A stretch of 64,000 nt of DNA from Candidatus Eisenbacteria bacterium (GCA_026388185.1 JAPLKG010000018.1:1-64000), one strand, 5' to 3'. Counted from the first letter of the stretch, positions 45,440 to 54,872 are shown. The notes: a model not told the origin generated them from the letters alone. Program-made: numbers and translations.

Positions 45440-46299
45440 GGAAGAGTTTTCTTCGGCGCCTCGGGTACGCCATCTAGTCTTTTCGCCGAGCTCACGACCG
45501 GAGCAACCGGTGAGGCCTTCCTCCTGCGCAGAAGCCCTAGAGCTCCTGCAAAAGCCTGGCGCTTCAGGAGCTGAATTCCGAAAGCGGGATCCACGCCTTT
45601 GGGGCAGGCCTCGGAACAGGCTCCGGCAAAGTGGCAGCGGAAGGCGCCGTGGGGGCTGAACACCACGTCCTTGCGCTCCGCCAAGCCTTCGTCTCTTGAG
45701 TCAGCGCTATAGCGGTAAGCCTGGGCCAGCGGTTGCGGGCCAAGATACTTTCTATCCGTGGCGACTGTCGGGCAGGCGGCCATGCAGAGACCGCACTTGA
45801 TGCAGTACGCGAACTGCAGATAGCGGTCGAGCTCTTCCGCGGACTGGAAAAACTCACCAGTTGGATTATCAAGCTCGGCCAGGTCTTTCCTCAGGGTGTA
45901 AGGCTTTACCTCACGATGCTTTTCGAAAAGCACAGAAAGATCAGGCACAAGATCCCTTATGATATCGAAGTTGGGAAGCGGCTTCAGATGTATCACGTCA
46001 GACTCGAGTTCCGTGATCTGAGTGTTACAGGCGAGCCGTGGAAAGCTGTTGATGAACATGCCGCACGAACCGCACACACCCATGCGGCACGAGTATCTCC
46101 AGGCAAGCGTGCTGTCGAGGGTCTCCTTTATGTAATGAAGCCCGTCGAGCACGGTCGTTCCCTTCTTTACGGAAACCTCGAAGCTATCCACCCTGGGGTG
46201 CTTCATGTTCCCGCTATCGTAACGGAGCACCTTGAATTCCACCGTCTTGATAATGTCTTCGGTCCGTTCGGTCTGCTTTGCGCTGACAGCCTCTATCAT
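45436..46299 (-). CDS. sdhB: Succinate dehydrogenase/fumarate reductase iron-sulfur subunit
   Basis: The 287-residue protein carries the three cluster-binding sets: [2Fe-2S] 'CRMGVCGSCGMFINSFPRLAC', [4Fe-4S] 'CIKCGLCMAACPT' and [3Fe-4S] 'CHFAGACSEACPKGVDP'. It moves electrons from the SdhA flavin to the quinone site. A C-terminal Ala/Pro/Lys-rich tail of about 40 residues is extra. GAGGAGGG lies 4-8 nt before the ATG. It is the fourth gene of sdhA-sdhC-sdhD-sdhB. Confidence 0.96.
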   Translation of the reverse strand: MIEAVSAKQTERTEDIIKTVEFKVLRYDSGNMKHPRVDSFEVSVKKGTTVLDGLHYIKETLDSTLAWRYSCRMGVCGSCGMFINSFPRLACNTQITELESDVIHLKPLPNFDIIRDLVPDLSVLFEKHREVKPYTLRKDLAELDNPTGEFFQSAEELDRYLQFAYCIKCGLCMAACPTVATDRKYLGPQPLAQAYRYSADSRDEGLAERKDVVFSPHGAFRCHFAGACSEACPKGVDPAFGIQLLKRQAFAGALGLLRRRKASPVAPVVSSAKRLDGVPEAPKKTLP

Positions 46300-46381
46300 T
46301 TATCCCTCCTCGAAGGTAGCGCCAGGATAGCCCGCCACTCGGATCGGCGCTCGGGCCCGCCGGGCGCAGAGATCGCGCGCT

Positions 46382-46759
46382 CTATGCGCTCCCTCTCAAC
46401 AACAAGTAGAATGCAATCGTACCGTAGCTACCCGCGACGAAAAGCACAACGCCAACGAGCACTATCAAGGTCGAAATGATTTTCTCCGCCCTCTCAGACA
46501 AAGAAAGCTCAAAGATGATGGTCCTCAGCCCGTACAGCCCGTGATAGAGAGCAGCTCCGAGGAGCACGACGTACATCACGGCGAAGGCAACGCTCGTGCT
46601 TCTCCCCGCCACCGAGGACCATGCGAGCACTCCCCCATCACCACCGATCCCCAGAAGTCTGCTCAGATGCATCACAAACATGTGGATACCGAGCGCCACG
46701 AGTATGACGAGTCCGGCCAAGAGGTGCCAAGTCCAGAAAGTTGACTCACGCGTTCTCAT
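46382..46759 (-). CDS. sdhD: Succinate dehydrogenase/fumarate reductase membrane subunit (SdhD-like)
   Basis: The 125-residue protein has three membrane helices and histidines suited to bind heme b: 'WHLLAGLVILVALGIHMFVMH' and 'ALYHGLYGLRTII'. It sits between the sdhC-like gene (12-nt gap) and sdhB. It anchors SdhAB to the membrane and forms part of the quinone site. Confidence 0.88.
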   Translation of the reverse strand: MRTRESTFWTWHLLAGLVILVALGIHMFVMHLSRLLGIGGDGGVLAWSSVAGRSTSVAFAVMYVVLLGAALYHGLYGLRTIIFELSLSERAEKIISTLIVLVGVVLFVAGSYGTIAFYLLLRGSA

Positions 46760-46771
46760 GTCTTCCCCCGT

Positions 46772-47218
46772 TCATCTAACCGGGAAACCAAAAAACTCAT
46801 ATCCGCCAAGCAGGACGATGACTGCCGCCACAACCATGACAAGGACAAGAACCGGCCGCTGCCTGCGGACCGAATTCGTGTAAGGATATACTGGTTGGCG
46901 CGGGACCCCCAGGAAGAACCCCAATTCAACCAGCACGAGCCTGAGACCGTTCAGGGCGTGGTAGGCAAAAGCCAGATATACAAGAAACTCACCGTACCTG
47001 AACACGGGAGACTCAAGAAAACCCATGACCGTCTGCCACGCCTGCTCGCCAAACAACCTGGAAGTGGTAACCAGTATGTGCAGGACAAAGTAAGCCAGAA
47101 TCCCGAGGCCCGTCAGCCGATGCAGTGTGTAGGCGTACCTTTCGATCCCGTATCTGCCGCCCGAGATCCAGCCCATGAGACCGAGCTTGTTTTGCAGAAA
47201 CTTGTTCTCTGGCATCAT
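46772..47218 (-). CDS. sdhC: Succinate dehydrogenase cytochrome b subunit (SdhC-like)
   Basis: The 148-residue protein has three helices and the cytochrome b556 signature 'ERYAYTLHRLTGLGILAYFVLHI' with 'YHALNGLRLVLVELG'. His residues in these segments are likely heme ligands. A GGAGG-type site precedes the tandem ATG codons. It follows sdhA by 34 nt. Confidence 0.9.
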   Translation of the reverse strand: MMPENKFLQNKLGLMGWISGGRYGIERYAYTLHRLTGLGILAYFVLHILVTTSRLFGEQAWQTVMGFLESPVFRYGEFLVYLAFAYHALNGLRLVLVELGFFLGVPRQPVYPYTNSVRRQRPVLVLVMVVAAVIVLLGGYEFFGFPVR

Positions 47219-47252
47219 TGCCCTCCGCGTCCATCAACAGTTTACGAGCGCA

Positions 47253-48971
47253 TCAATATTTCCGTTCAACCGGCTTCCAAGTAGTGATCTTCACCTTCTT
47301 GTACTCCAACCTTGGTCCCTCCGGCGACCAGAAGGCGAGCGTGTGTTTGAGCCAGACGTCGTCATTTCGCGTCTTGAAGTCGCGCCTGGCATGTGCCCCC
47401 CTGGATTCCTCTCTGGTCAGCCCGCCTGTCACCATCACTTCTGCGAGGTCAAGAAGATTCTCCAGCTCGAGCACGTGCACGAGGTTGCTGTTGTAGCTGT
47501 GGCTCTTGTCCTTGACGTAGATCCGTTTGAATCTCTCCTTCAGCTCCACGATCTTGGACAGAGCCGTCTTGAGCTCTTCACCTGTTCTGAAGACCCCAAC
47601 ATATTTGTCCATCACCTCACGCAGCTCTCTCTTTATCAAATAGGGATTCTCTCGACCGTCCTTCTTGAGAACTTCTTCGAAAATCCTGCGCTGTTCGACG
47701 TCGACGGCAGCCTTGGGTATTGCGGCAGCCGGGCCGCTTTTCATAACGTAGTCTGCGCACTCTTTGCCTGTTATCTTTCCCCACACAAGACACTCGGCAG
47801 TTGAGTTGGCCCCCAGTCGGTTCGCGCCGTGCAGACTCACACAGGCGGCTTCTCCGCTGGCCCAGATCCCCTTTACCCTGGTGGCGCCGTTTATGTCCGT
47901 TTCGATTCCTCCCATCGAGTAGTGGGCGACCGGCCGAACCGGAATCGGCACGCGCACGGGATCTATGTCGACGAAATCCATGCACACTTCCCTTATCAAG
48001 GGCAACCTCTCGTTGATTTTCTCGGCGCCAAGATGTGTGAGGTCGAGATGCAAGTACTCCATGCCTCCCGGCCCCTTGAAGCTTCTTCCAGCTTCGATTT
48101 CCGTCATCATCGAACGTGAGATGACGTCCCTCGGAGCGAGTTCCATCTTTTCGGCGGCGTACTTGTCCATGAACCTTTCGCCCTTATTGTTGAGCAGGTA
48201 GCCGCCCTCGCCTCTGCACGCTTCTGTAATCAGAATTCCTGTCGGAACAAGGCCCGTCGGATGAAATTGCAGGAACTCCAGGTCTTCAAGGGGAATCCCC
48301 GCCCTGTAGACCATGGCCAGGCCGTCGCCCGTCACGGTCTGAGAATATGTCGTGAAACCGAACAGGGTCCCTGCCCCGCCGCTCGCGATGTTGAGCGCCT
48401 TGGCCCTGAGCGCACAGAACTTACCCGTGCCCATGTCAAAACCGGTTATGCATCTGAACTCGTTGCCTTCCACGAGGATTGACGTCACAAAGAATTCGTC
48501 GTAACGCGTGAAATTCCCGTACTTGAGGAGCGTGTCGTAAAGGGTCTGCATCTCAAAGAAGCCGGTCTTGTCGGAAGCAAGGACCGCCCTCGGAAAACTG
48601 TGACCCCCGAAGGGTCTCTGAGCGATCCTGCCGTCCCCTCGTCTCGTCCAGGGAATGCCCCAGTGGTCGAGCTGGAGTATCTCGTTGGGCATCTCATGCA
48701 CGAAGCGATCTACCACGTCCTGGTCGGCCAGAAAATCACTGCCCTTGACTGTGTCCCAGGCGTGGAGCTCAAAGCTGTCGCCCTCCTCCGGACGGAGCAT
48801 CGCGGCCGTGCCGCCTTCGGCGCATACGGAGTGGGAGCGCATGAGCTGAACCTTCGAGACAAGACCGATGTTCACCCTTCCACCGCTTACGCGGGATACC
48901 TCGACCGCCGCCCTAAGACCGGCCAATCCAGAACCCATGATAAGCAAATCGTGTGTGATGACGTCCGCCAT
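47253..48971 (-). CDS. sdhA: Succinate dehydrogenase/fumarate reductase flavoprotein subunit
   Basis: The 572-residue flavoprotein has an N-terminal FAD fold ('DLLIMGSGLAGLRAAVEVSR'), the FAD-attachment region 'SHSVCAEGGTAAM', the substrate block 'FLQFHPTG' and 'ITEACRGEGGYLLNNKGERFM', and the capping domain near 'ARRDFKTRND'. It oxidises succinate or reduces fumarate; direction is not decided by sequence. The ATG has GGAGG 7 nt upstream, and a TTGAGT-17-TATGAT promoter lies about 90 nt upstream. Confidence 0.97.
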   Translation of the reverse strand: MADVITHDLLIMGSGLAGLRAAVEVSRVSGGRVNIGLVSKVQLMRSHSVCAEGGTAAMLRPEEGDSFELHAWDTVKGSDFLADQDVVDRFVHEMPNEILQLDHWGIPWTRRGDGRIAQRPFGGHSFPRAVLASDKTGFFEMQTLYDTLLKYGNFTRYDEFFVTSILVEGNEFRCITGFDMGTGKFCALRAKALNIASGGAGTLFGFTTYSQTVTGDGLAMVYRAGIPLEDLEFLQFHPTGLVPTGILITEACRGEGGYLLNNKGERFMDKYAAEKMELAPRDVISRSMMTEIEAGRSFKGPGGMEYLHLDLTHLGAEKINERLPLIREVCMDFVDIDPVRVPIPVRPVAHYSMGGIETDINGATRVKGIWASGEAACVSLHGANRLGANSTAECLVWGKITGKECADYVMKSGPAAAIPKAAVDVEQRRIFEEVLKKDGRENPYLIKRELREVMDKYVGVFRTGEELKTALSKIVELKERFKRIYVKDKSHSYNSNLVHVLELENLLDLAEVMVTGGLTREESRGAHARRDFKTRNDDVWLKHTLAFWSPEGPRLEYKKVKITTWKPVERKY

Positions 48972-49057
48972 CTATCGCCTCCGTAGGAGTCAGGTTCTCC
49001 CGTTGCGGGAAAGCTCTCCGCCAGTGAAAGTCACTCGCGGGACAAAGCGAATGTACA

Positions 49058-49086
49058 ATCATACGATAACTCGGGCAGCCACTCAA
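49058..49086 (-). promoter_or_regulatory. Sigma-70 promoter of the sdh operon
   Basis: On the minus strand, TTGAGT (49081-49086), a 17-bp spacer and TATGAT (49058-49063). The start near 49051 gives a leader of about 80 nt before sdhA. With the promoter below, it accounts for the 449-nt gap 48972-49420. Confidence 0.6.
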
Positions 49087-49270
49087 GGGCAAAAGCTCCG
49101 AGAAATCACGAGCGTCGGCCGTGGTCTGCGGCCCGATTCTTGCGCGGGGGCGACGCCAGGCCGCCGCGAAGTCCCTACCTGGTGGTTGGCCTGCGCTCCG
49201 CCTATCGGCAACTCGTGATGCTCTAACTTGTTTGCGTTCTTACAATAAACCGACGGGCCAGAAGTTTCTC

Positions 49271-49299
49271 TTCGCATAACTGCAATAGTATGCTATAAT
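49271..49299 (+). promoter_or_regulatory. Sigma-70 promoter of the secreted PLD-family gene
   Basis: TTCGCA (49271-49276), 17 bp, then a perfect TATAAT (49294-49299). The start near 49306 leaves about 115 nt of leader to the ATG at 49421. Confidence 0.6.
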
Positions 49300-49420
49300 T
49301 ACCCTCGTAGAGCAATCGACTCGGCTCTTTTTGAAGAGACGGAAGACCCCCAGGCGGCGACATGTTCAGTCCGCCCACGCTTGGTTGATTTTCTCACCTG
49401 TCAGGACGGAGGAATTCGAG

Positions 49421-51838
49421 ATGAAGAAAGTGCTAGCGTTGGTCAGCGTCGGTCTATTCTTAGTCCTAGCGGCGGGCGCCGCACTTGCGCTCGACAACAT
49501 CGTCAATATTCACGTGAACGACGTGAACGGCAACCCGGTTGCTCCTTATGCCGTTGGCACGACGATAAACATCGACGGCATAATCACGGCGGAGTTTACG
49601 AAGCCGGGTGTCGCTTACTCGAGAGCGTTCATCCAGGACGAAACCGGCGGCATCAATCTCTACTCTGCCAGTACACATACCTGCTTCGTGGTTGGAGATG
49701 ATGTATCAATCACCGCGACCGTCGGCGTGTACAACGGTATGATCGAGGCGGTCTACTCGTCATACACCATCAACAGCTCGGGGAATGCTCTTCCCGCTCC
49801 TCTTGTGATCACCATTCCTGAGCTCAAGGGCACGTTCCAACCTGACTACAAGGAACCCAATGAGGGCAGGCTCGTCAGGATAAACAACGTGACAATTGTT
49901 GGGGCCGCCGGCAACTGGGCCAGCACGAATTACACCATATCAGACGGGGTGAACACTGACACTCTGTACATCTACAACGGATCCGGCTGCCTCGCCCACC
50001 CACTCATTGGGCAGCCCATCCCGACGGGGGCGTTCGACGTCGTCGGCATTCTGACCCAGTTCGATGGCGCCTCGCCGTACACGGCCGGGTATCAGATTTC
50101 GCCGCGCTACGTTTGGGACATAATACCGGTGGACCCCGGTCCCATCATTACAAGTGGTCCTAACGAGGACAGTCTCACGACCACTTCTGCCATGATTTTC
50201 TGGACAACCAACACCGCCTCCACAAGCGTGGTCGACTACGGTCCTACCACGTCTTACGGAAGCACCACACTGGACACCCTCAATCTCGTGACAAACCATG
50301 CCGTCCAGTTGACGGGCTTGAGCCCGAACACCGTCTATCACTACAAAGTGTCCTCAAAGGACGCGCTGGGCACGAGGTCGAGCAACGATCACGTCCTCGT
50401 CACAGTATCGGACGTCGCTGGAGAGTTCCACATTTATTTCAACAGGAGCGTCGACACTTCTTACCAGACAGGCACGCCGGCCATCGGAAGCCAGAACTTC
50501 CAGCAATTACTCATAGACAGAATAAACGCCGCGGCCTATTCGATCGACTGTTGCTTCTATAGCTTCAGCCTTTCTGACGTGGCAAACGCACTAATCGCTG
50601 CAAAGAACAGAGGGGTCCAGGTGCGCTTCATCGTCGAGCAGGACAACTCGGGAAGTACTCAGATATCCAACCTCATGAGCGCCGGGATACCAGTGATCAC
50701 CAGCACCTACGGCGGCAACCATGGCTCGGCCCAAGGATGGGGGATCAATCACAACAAGTTCGCCGTCTTCGATTGCCTGAACACTGCCTCAAAGACCGAC
50801 GACTGGGTGTGGACCGGTTCGTGGAACTGTTCCATCTCGGGCAACGATGACGCAAATAGTGCCCTCACAATCCAGGATTACGGTATCGCCTCCGCATACA
50901 CGATCGAGTTTAACGAAATGTGGGGTTCCGAAACCGTCACGCCCAATGCCAGCAACTCAAGACAGGGCAACAGGAAGCTCAACAACACGCCACACAAGTT
51001 CACACTTAGCGGAATACCGGCACAGCAATACATGAGCCCTTCTGATGGAACGGAAGGCAAGATAATTCAGGCGATAGGCGCCGCCGATTCGAGCCTTTAC
51101 TTCTGCATCTTGAGCTACACGAGCAATGACATTTCCGCCGCAATGAAGCAGAAGTGGGACGGCGTTCCAGGATTCCAGGTGAGGGGCGTCTTCGATGGAG
51201 GTTCCATAGGACCGATTACGAATGGAAGTGAGTGGTATGCCCTGTCCGGCGATCCGACGGCTTACTATTATTGGACGCCTGCGGCAGACGTCTGGCAGGA
51301 CGCTCTTCCGTCTTCCGTTCTGTTGCATCACAAATACCTGATCATTGACTCGAGCTGGCCGCAGAGGGATCCGACCGTCATCACAGGCTCTCACAACTGG
51401 AGCAACGCAGCCAACACCGTCAACGATGAGAACACCTTTGTCATTCACGACGCGACCGTGGCGAACCTGTACGTTCAGGAATTCGCGGCCAGATATCATG
51501 AGGCCGGAGGAACGGGTTCAATACTCGTCTCGGTTGACAACGTCGCAGGAGTACCGAAGCCCAACATAACTCTCGAAGCCTTCCCGAATCCTTTCAATCC
51601 AAGCGTTAACGTGAGATATCTACTCAGTTCGCCCGCGATGGTTTCGCTCAGGGTCTATGACGTTTCTGGACGCCTCGTGAGGACGCTGCAGGAGAATCAC
51701 AGCGAACTACCAGGCTTCCACAGCATACCGTGGGACGGAAAGGACACGTCGGGCGGAAATCTTGGAAGCGGCGTCTACGTTGTACGCCTGGAGGCAGGAA
51801 AAACCGCAAGGAACGAGAAGGTAGTCCTTTTGAAGTAG
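49421..51838 (+). CDS. Secreted phospholipase D-family protein with OB-like, fibronectin III and C-terminal sorting domains
   Basis: The 805-residue exported protein has, in order: a signal peptide (about 1-24); an OB-fold-like region (about 25-225, 'NIDGIITAEF..', 'YSRAFIQDETGGINLY'); a fibronectin type III domain (about 235-335); and a two-copy PLD catalytic domain with HKD motifs near 444 ('HNKFAVFD') and 636 ('HHKYLIID'). Each HKD motif is followed by a GS-x-N motif. A PNPFNPS-type sorting domain completes it (about 710-805). Activity on phospholipid or nucleic acid phosphodiesters is likely; an OB-fold favours a nuclease role. GGAGGA sits 7 nt before the ATG. Confidence 0.9.
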   Translation: MKKVLALVSVGLFLVLAAGAALALDNIVNIHVNDVNGNPVAPYAVGTTINIDGIITAEFTKPGVAYSRAFIQDETGGINLYSASTHTCFVVGDDVSITATVGVYNGMIEAVYSSYTINSSGNALPAPLVITIPELKGTFQPDYKEPNEGRLVRINNVTIVGAAGNWASTNYTISDGVNTDTLYIYNGSGCLAHPLIGQPIPTGAFDVVGILTQFDGASPYTAGYQISPRYVWDIIPVDPGPIITSGPNEDSLTTTSAMIFWTTNTASTSVVDYGPTTSYGSTTLDTLNLVTNHAVQLTGLSPNTVYHYKVSSKDALGTRSSNDHVLVTVSDVAGEFHIYFNRSVDTSYQTGTPAIGSQNFQQLLIDRINAAAYSIDCCFYSFSLSDVANALIAAKNRGVQVRFIVEQDNSGSTQISNLMSAGIPVITSTYGGNHGSAQGWGINHNKFAVFDCLNTASKTDDWVWTGSWNCSISGNDDANSALTIQDYGIASAYTIEFNEMWGSETVTPNASNSRQGNRKLNNTPHKFTLSGIPAQQYMSPSDGTEGKIIQAIGAADSSLYFCILSYTSNDISAAMKQKWDGVPGFQVRGVFDGGSIGPITNGSEWYALSGDPTAYYYWTPAADVWQDALPSSVLLHHKYLIIDSSWPQRDPTVITGSHNWSNAANTVNDENTFVIHDATVANLYVQEFAARYHEAGGTGSILVSVDNVAGVPKPNITLEAFPNPFNPSVNVRYLLSSPAMVSLRVYDVSGRLVRTLQENHSELPGFHSIPWDGKDTSGGNLGSGVYVVRLEAGKTARNEKVVLLK

Positions 51839-51872
51839 GACAATCCACTTTTCTCTCGAGTGAACGAATGGA

Positions 51873-51910
51873 GCCCGATTGCCGAGATCTCCGACACTCA
51901 GCAATCGGGC
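51873..51910 (+). terminator. Terminator-like hairpin after the PLD-family gene
   Basis: A perfect 10-bp stem GCCCGATTGC / GCAATCGGGC with an 18-nt loop, 35 nt after the stop. Only a short T-containing tail follows, so termination may be partial. Confidence 0.6.
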
Positions 51911-52097
51911 TTCCTAGTACCTGACGGTCATCGGAGGGTGGCGGTCGAGACGCATCGAGACTCCCTTCGGGACCGGCGGCCGGTCCGGGGATCGGCGACG
52001 GCGCCGCTTGAAAGACCCAAGTCAAGAAGTGTAAGATGACAGGCACGACGCTATACATTTCGGCAACGCGGTGTTCTTATCGCAAAGGTGGGTACAC

Positions 52098-52994
52098 ATG
52101 AGGAAGACAATACTGCTCGCTTGTCTCTTCTTGATTCTCTCGAGCGCCTCGAGAACCAATGCCGGCTCGGCAGCCGGCACTCCCTCTAAGGCCGAACCAC
52201 CCGCCCCGGCCCCAATGGCGACGCCGTCTCAACACCCCGGTGCGGCGCTGGAGATACTCAAGGCCGCGATAGGAGAGATGCAACTACAGGATTCCCTGCT
52301 GGCAGGCTACCGTTATCTCAAGACGGCCGTCGTTGAATTCCTGGACGATGATCTTGTGACGAAGAAATCCGAGGAGAGGCTCCTCGAAGTGACCTCGATT
52401 CCCCACGGACCGGACGCCGAAGTCCTGATCGCAGTGAACGGCAAGCGTATTTCCGAAAAGGAACGGCAGAAGAGCGAGGCAGAACAGAAACGCCGGGCTC
52501 AAGACGGTGGAGCGCAACTGAACCTCAGCTCGGAGGACCTTGTCGCGCAATTCGATTGGTCGTTCGCCGGAACGGAGCGAGTCAACGGTCGACCTGCCAC
52601 GATCCTGAGCTTCCGGCCAAAACCTGGAGCAATCTACAAGGGCGGCGACCCGAGAGCCGAGAAATTCATAAGAAAGGTCACCGGACGCGTGTGGGTGGAC
52701 GACGCAGAACGTGCGATGTCTCGGATCGAGTTTAGTTCTACGGAGCCCGTCAAGTCCTTCGGAGGTCTTTTTTGGACGCTGGATTCACTGTTCGTCAGAG
52801 AAGAACGACAACGGCTGCCTGAGGGCGTGTGGATAGACTCGACCGGAGAGTATTTCGTAGATGCCACCGCGTTGGTTGTCAAGAGAATCGTGAGACGCTC
52901 AACGTCGCACACTCACAACTATAAAAGAGGTCCGGACGGTGAACCCGCCTCAGGTTCCGGCACAAAATCGACCTCGCGCTCCGGCCAGGGATAA
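52098..52994 (+). CDS. Exported protein of unknown function (outer-membrane lipoprotein-sorting-like)
   Basis: The 298-residue protein has a signal peptide (about 1-22) and a Pro/Ala-rich linker (about 28-52). A domain follows with beta-rich segments ('FDWSFAGTERVNGRPATILSFRPKPGAIYKGGDPR', 'VTGRVWVDDAERAMSRIEFS', 'VWIDSTGEYFVDATALVVKRIVRR') reminiscent of LolA/LppX-like folds. It ends in a Ser/Gly-rich tail. AAAGGTGG lies before the ATG. No specific function can be assigned. Confidence 0.7.
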   Translation: MRKTILLACLFLILSSASRTNAGSAAGTPSKAEPPAPAPMATPSQHPGAALEILKAAIGEMQLQDSLLAGYRYLKTAVVEFLDDDLVTKKSEERLLEVTSIPHGPDAEVLIAVNGKRISEKERQKSEAEQKRRAQDGGAQLNLSSEDLVAQFDWSFAGTERVNGRPATILSFRPKPGAIYKGGDPRAEKFIRKVTGRVWVDDAERAMSRIEFSSTEPVKSFGGLFWTLDSLFVREERQRLPEGVWIDSTGEYFVDATALVVKRIVRRSTSHTHNYKRGPDGEPASGSGTKSTSRSGQG

Positions 52995-53066
52995 TAACAC
53001 GGCAGAGGACCCCTCTCTTCTTCGGGCGTCACCCCTACAAATTGCGCAAAAACGCGCAAAAAATGT

Positions 53067-53096
53067 TTGACACCACAACTTATTGTGTGCGATAAT
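53067..53096 (+). promoter_or_regulatory. Sigma-70 promoter of the 53237 gene
   Basis: TTGACA (53067-53072), an 18-bp spacer and GATAAT (53091-53096). The spacer also holds the small inverted repeat CACAA...TTGTG (53075-53086), a possible regulator site. Confidence 0.65.
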
Positions 53097-53236
53097 CTTT
53101 CATTGCAGTCTCAGAATACATCGTCTCAGAGTTCCCCGATCCTGAGGGAGCTCACGGGCTCACTCTCAGGACGGGGTTCTGAGTCGAGATTGTGGCAAGT
53201 TCCAAACAGGTTCTCTTCGAGGAGGGTGACTTCGAG

Positions 53237-53749
53237 ATGAGGAAGGCACAAGCGAAGTTAGAGACGGTCCAGTTGATGGACGTCTGGCCGCCGGTTGAAC
53301 TCTCTGCTGAACAGCTCCCTGCGGAGCAAACTCTCCAGTGGGCCTCGCAGAGAATCGTTGAATTGAAGGCGTGCAACCTGCGTTTCGTCAGGGCCATGGA
53401 CGACGCCGACGTGAATCTCGATAAGCTGTCCAAAGAGTTCCTGAGGAACCTCGAGTTCTTTGGGAACGCCGATGGCTACCTGACCGTTGCACTCGAGATG
53501 TTGAGACAGGGCAATTGCAGCGCCCAGCAGGTGTCGGCACTTTTCAAGGCCATCAGTTTGTTGGCTGACTCGTTGGGAGAGGCACGAAGAGAAATGCTCT
53601 CTACGATGGCGGAGACTCTCAAGACAGTCGTCCTGGAATCCGAATCGCGGGTATCTCTGGAACCCAAGGATGTAGAGGAGGAGCTGGCTGAAATGAGACA
53701 GATCCGCTTTCGACCAAGGAAGGCACGGTCCACCGTTTCCGCCCACTAG
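53237..53749 (+). CDS. Uncharacterised helical protein
   Basis: The 170-residue, mostly alpha-helical acidic protein was not recognised. It has long heptad-like stretches ('ASQRIVELKACNLRFVRAMDDADVNLDKLSKEFLRNL', 'ARREMLSTMAETLKTVVLESE') and a basic tail. It has no signal peptide. A start at ATG 53237 has GGAGG 11 nt upstream; GTG at 53192 (15 residues longer) is possible. It has its own promoter and converges on the AraC-type regulator gene. Confidence 0.6.
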   Translation: MRKAQAKLETVQLMDVWPPVELSAEQLPAEQTLQWASQRIVELKACNLRFVRAMDDADVNLDKLSKEFLRNLEFFGNADGYLTVALEMLRQGNCSAQQVSALFKAISLLADSLGEARREMLSTMAETLKTVVLESESRVSLEPKDVEEELAEMRQIRFRPRKARSTVSAH

Positions 53750-53801
53750 GCATCGTCTGTCAGTAGCCAACGTCCGTCATTCGGTGACGAACATTGTGCC
53801 G

Positions 53802-54872
53802 TCACTGTCTGCCGGACGAGCCCCTGCTCGATTCGCCTGCCAGCCTTGCCCGTCTTCTCGCGAGCATAGCGTCCTTGTAAACGCTGGGCGCGATCCCCGT
53901 GTGTTTCAGAAAGGCTTTGAAGAAGCTCGAACTGCACCTGAAGCCCACCTGAGAAAACACCTGCTTAACTAACACGCCCTCCAAGAGGAGTTCCTTGGCC
54001 CTCTCGATCCGGAAGATGTTCACGAATTCCGACAGTCTGTGGCCGGCATATCGCGTGAATTGTCGGGACAGATGCTCGCGTGACACACCAACGTGATTGC
54101 TGATGTCCTCGACCTTTCTTATGGTCCGATAATTGGCCTCAATGAATTCGAGGGCCCTGGAGACTATTGTATCCTTCGGGTGTCGGAGCAAAGGCGTGAC
54201 CCGGCGATTCGTGAGCTCGACCACGATCGTCTCCGCCATCCTGCAGATATCGGAAGGATTCTTGAAGTAGTGGATGAGCTCCGGACCGGCGTTCGCCCGG
54301 ATTGGGCCGATATCCTGGACCGAGCCGTAGAAGAAAAGCGGTAGCTCGGGCCTGTGCTTTCTGACCAGCGCCGTGAAGGACGGCGCGTCGAATTCGGAGA
54401 GTCCCGGGTCAATTACAATCCCGCCAATCCCATCGTCGCTGCGCAGCCGTCGAACGCACTCGTTAGCGTCTGCAACCTTCTCCACATAGAAATACTTGCC
54501 GACCAACCTGCCAAGGGCTCTAATTGCCGGTGAGCTCAGTCCCGCGACGAGAATCACCTTAACGCCCCGCCCTCGAGCCGGCCCTATCGTCCTGCCAACA
54601 TCTTCCCTCGCACCACTCTTGCTCGCTCCGTTGAGTCGCATCGCCATCGCCTTGGCCATCCTGGTATCCCCGCTTTCTCGTTGTGCCTCTTCTCCACCGA
54701 GGCGCCCCGCACGGCTCCACTTTCGCGTTACGTGTCTGCCCAGATTTCGCATCCCAATCTTGCCGTAGGCCTGCGCCAAATCCGTTGTCGACTCGCAGGT
54801 TGAAAACACAGTTTGACGCAGGCCAATAATGACGCCTATGCCACTTTCGTGCCAAAAACGACGACACGTCAC
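53802..54872 (-). CDS. AraC-family regulator with pseudo-receiver domain
   Basis: The 356-residue frame has a two-part AraC/XylS DNA-binding domain at the C-terminus (about 240-345; 'VEDISNHVGVSREHLSRQFTRYAGHRLSEFVNIFRIERAKELL' then 'VKQVFSQVGFRCSSSFFKAFLKHTGIAPSVYK'). Before it lies a receiver-like fold (about 104-215). The expected acidic pair after strand 1 is replaced ('ILVAGLSS'), although a central Asp ('IVIDPGLSEFD') and a late 'FKNP' remain. It is therefore probably not phosphorylated in the normal way. The start is uncertain: GTG at 54872 lacks a clear ribosome site, and ATG at 54659 is an alternative. Confidence 0.8.
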   Translation of the reverse strand: MTCRRFWHESGIGVIIGLRQTVFSTCESTTDLAQAYGKIGMRNLGRHVTRKWSRAGRLGGEEAQRESGDTRMAKAMAMRLNGASKSGAREDVGRTIGPARGRGVKVILVAGLSSPAIRALGRLVGKYFYVEKVADANECVRRLRSDDGIGGIVIDPGLSEFDAPSFTALVRKHRPELPLFFYGSVQDIGPIRANAGPELIHYFKNPSDICRMAETIVVELTNRRVTPLLRHPKDTIVSRALEFIEANYRTIRKVEDISNHVGVSREHLSRQFTRYAGHRLSEFVNIFRIERAKELLLEGVLVKQVFSQVGFRCSSSFFKAFLKHTGIAPSVYKDAMLARRRARLAGESSRGSSGRQ

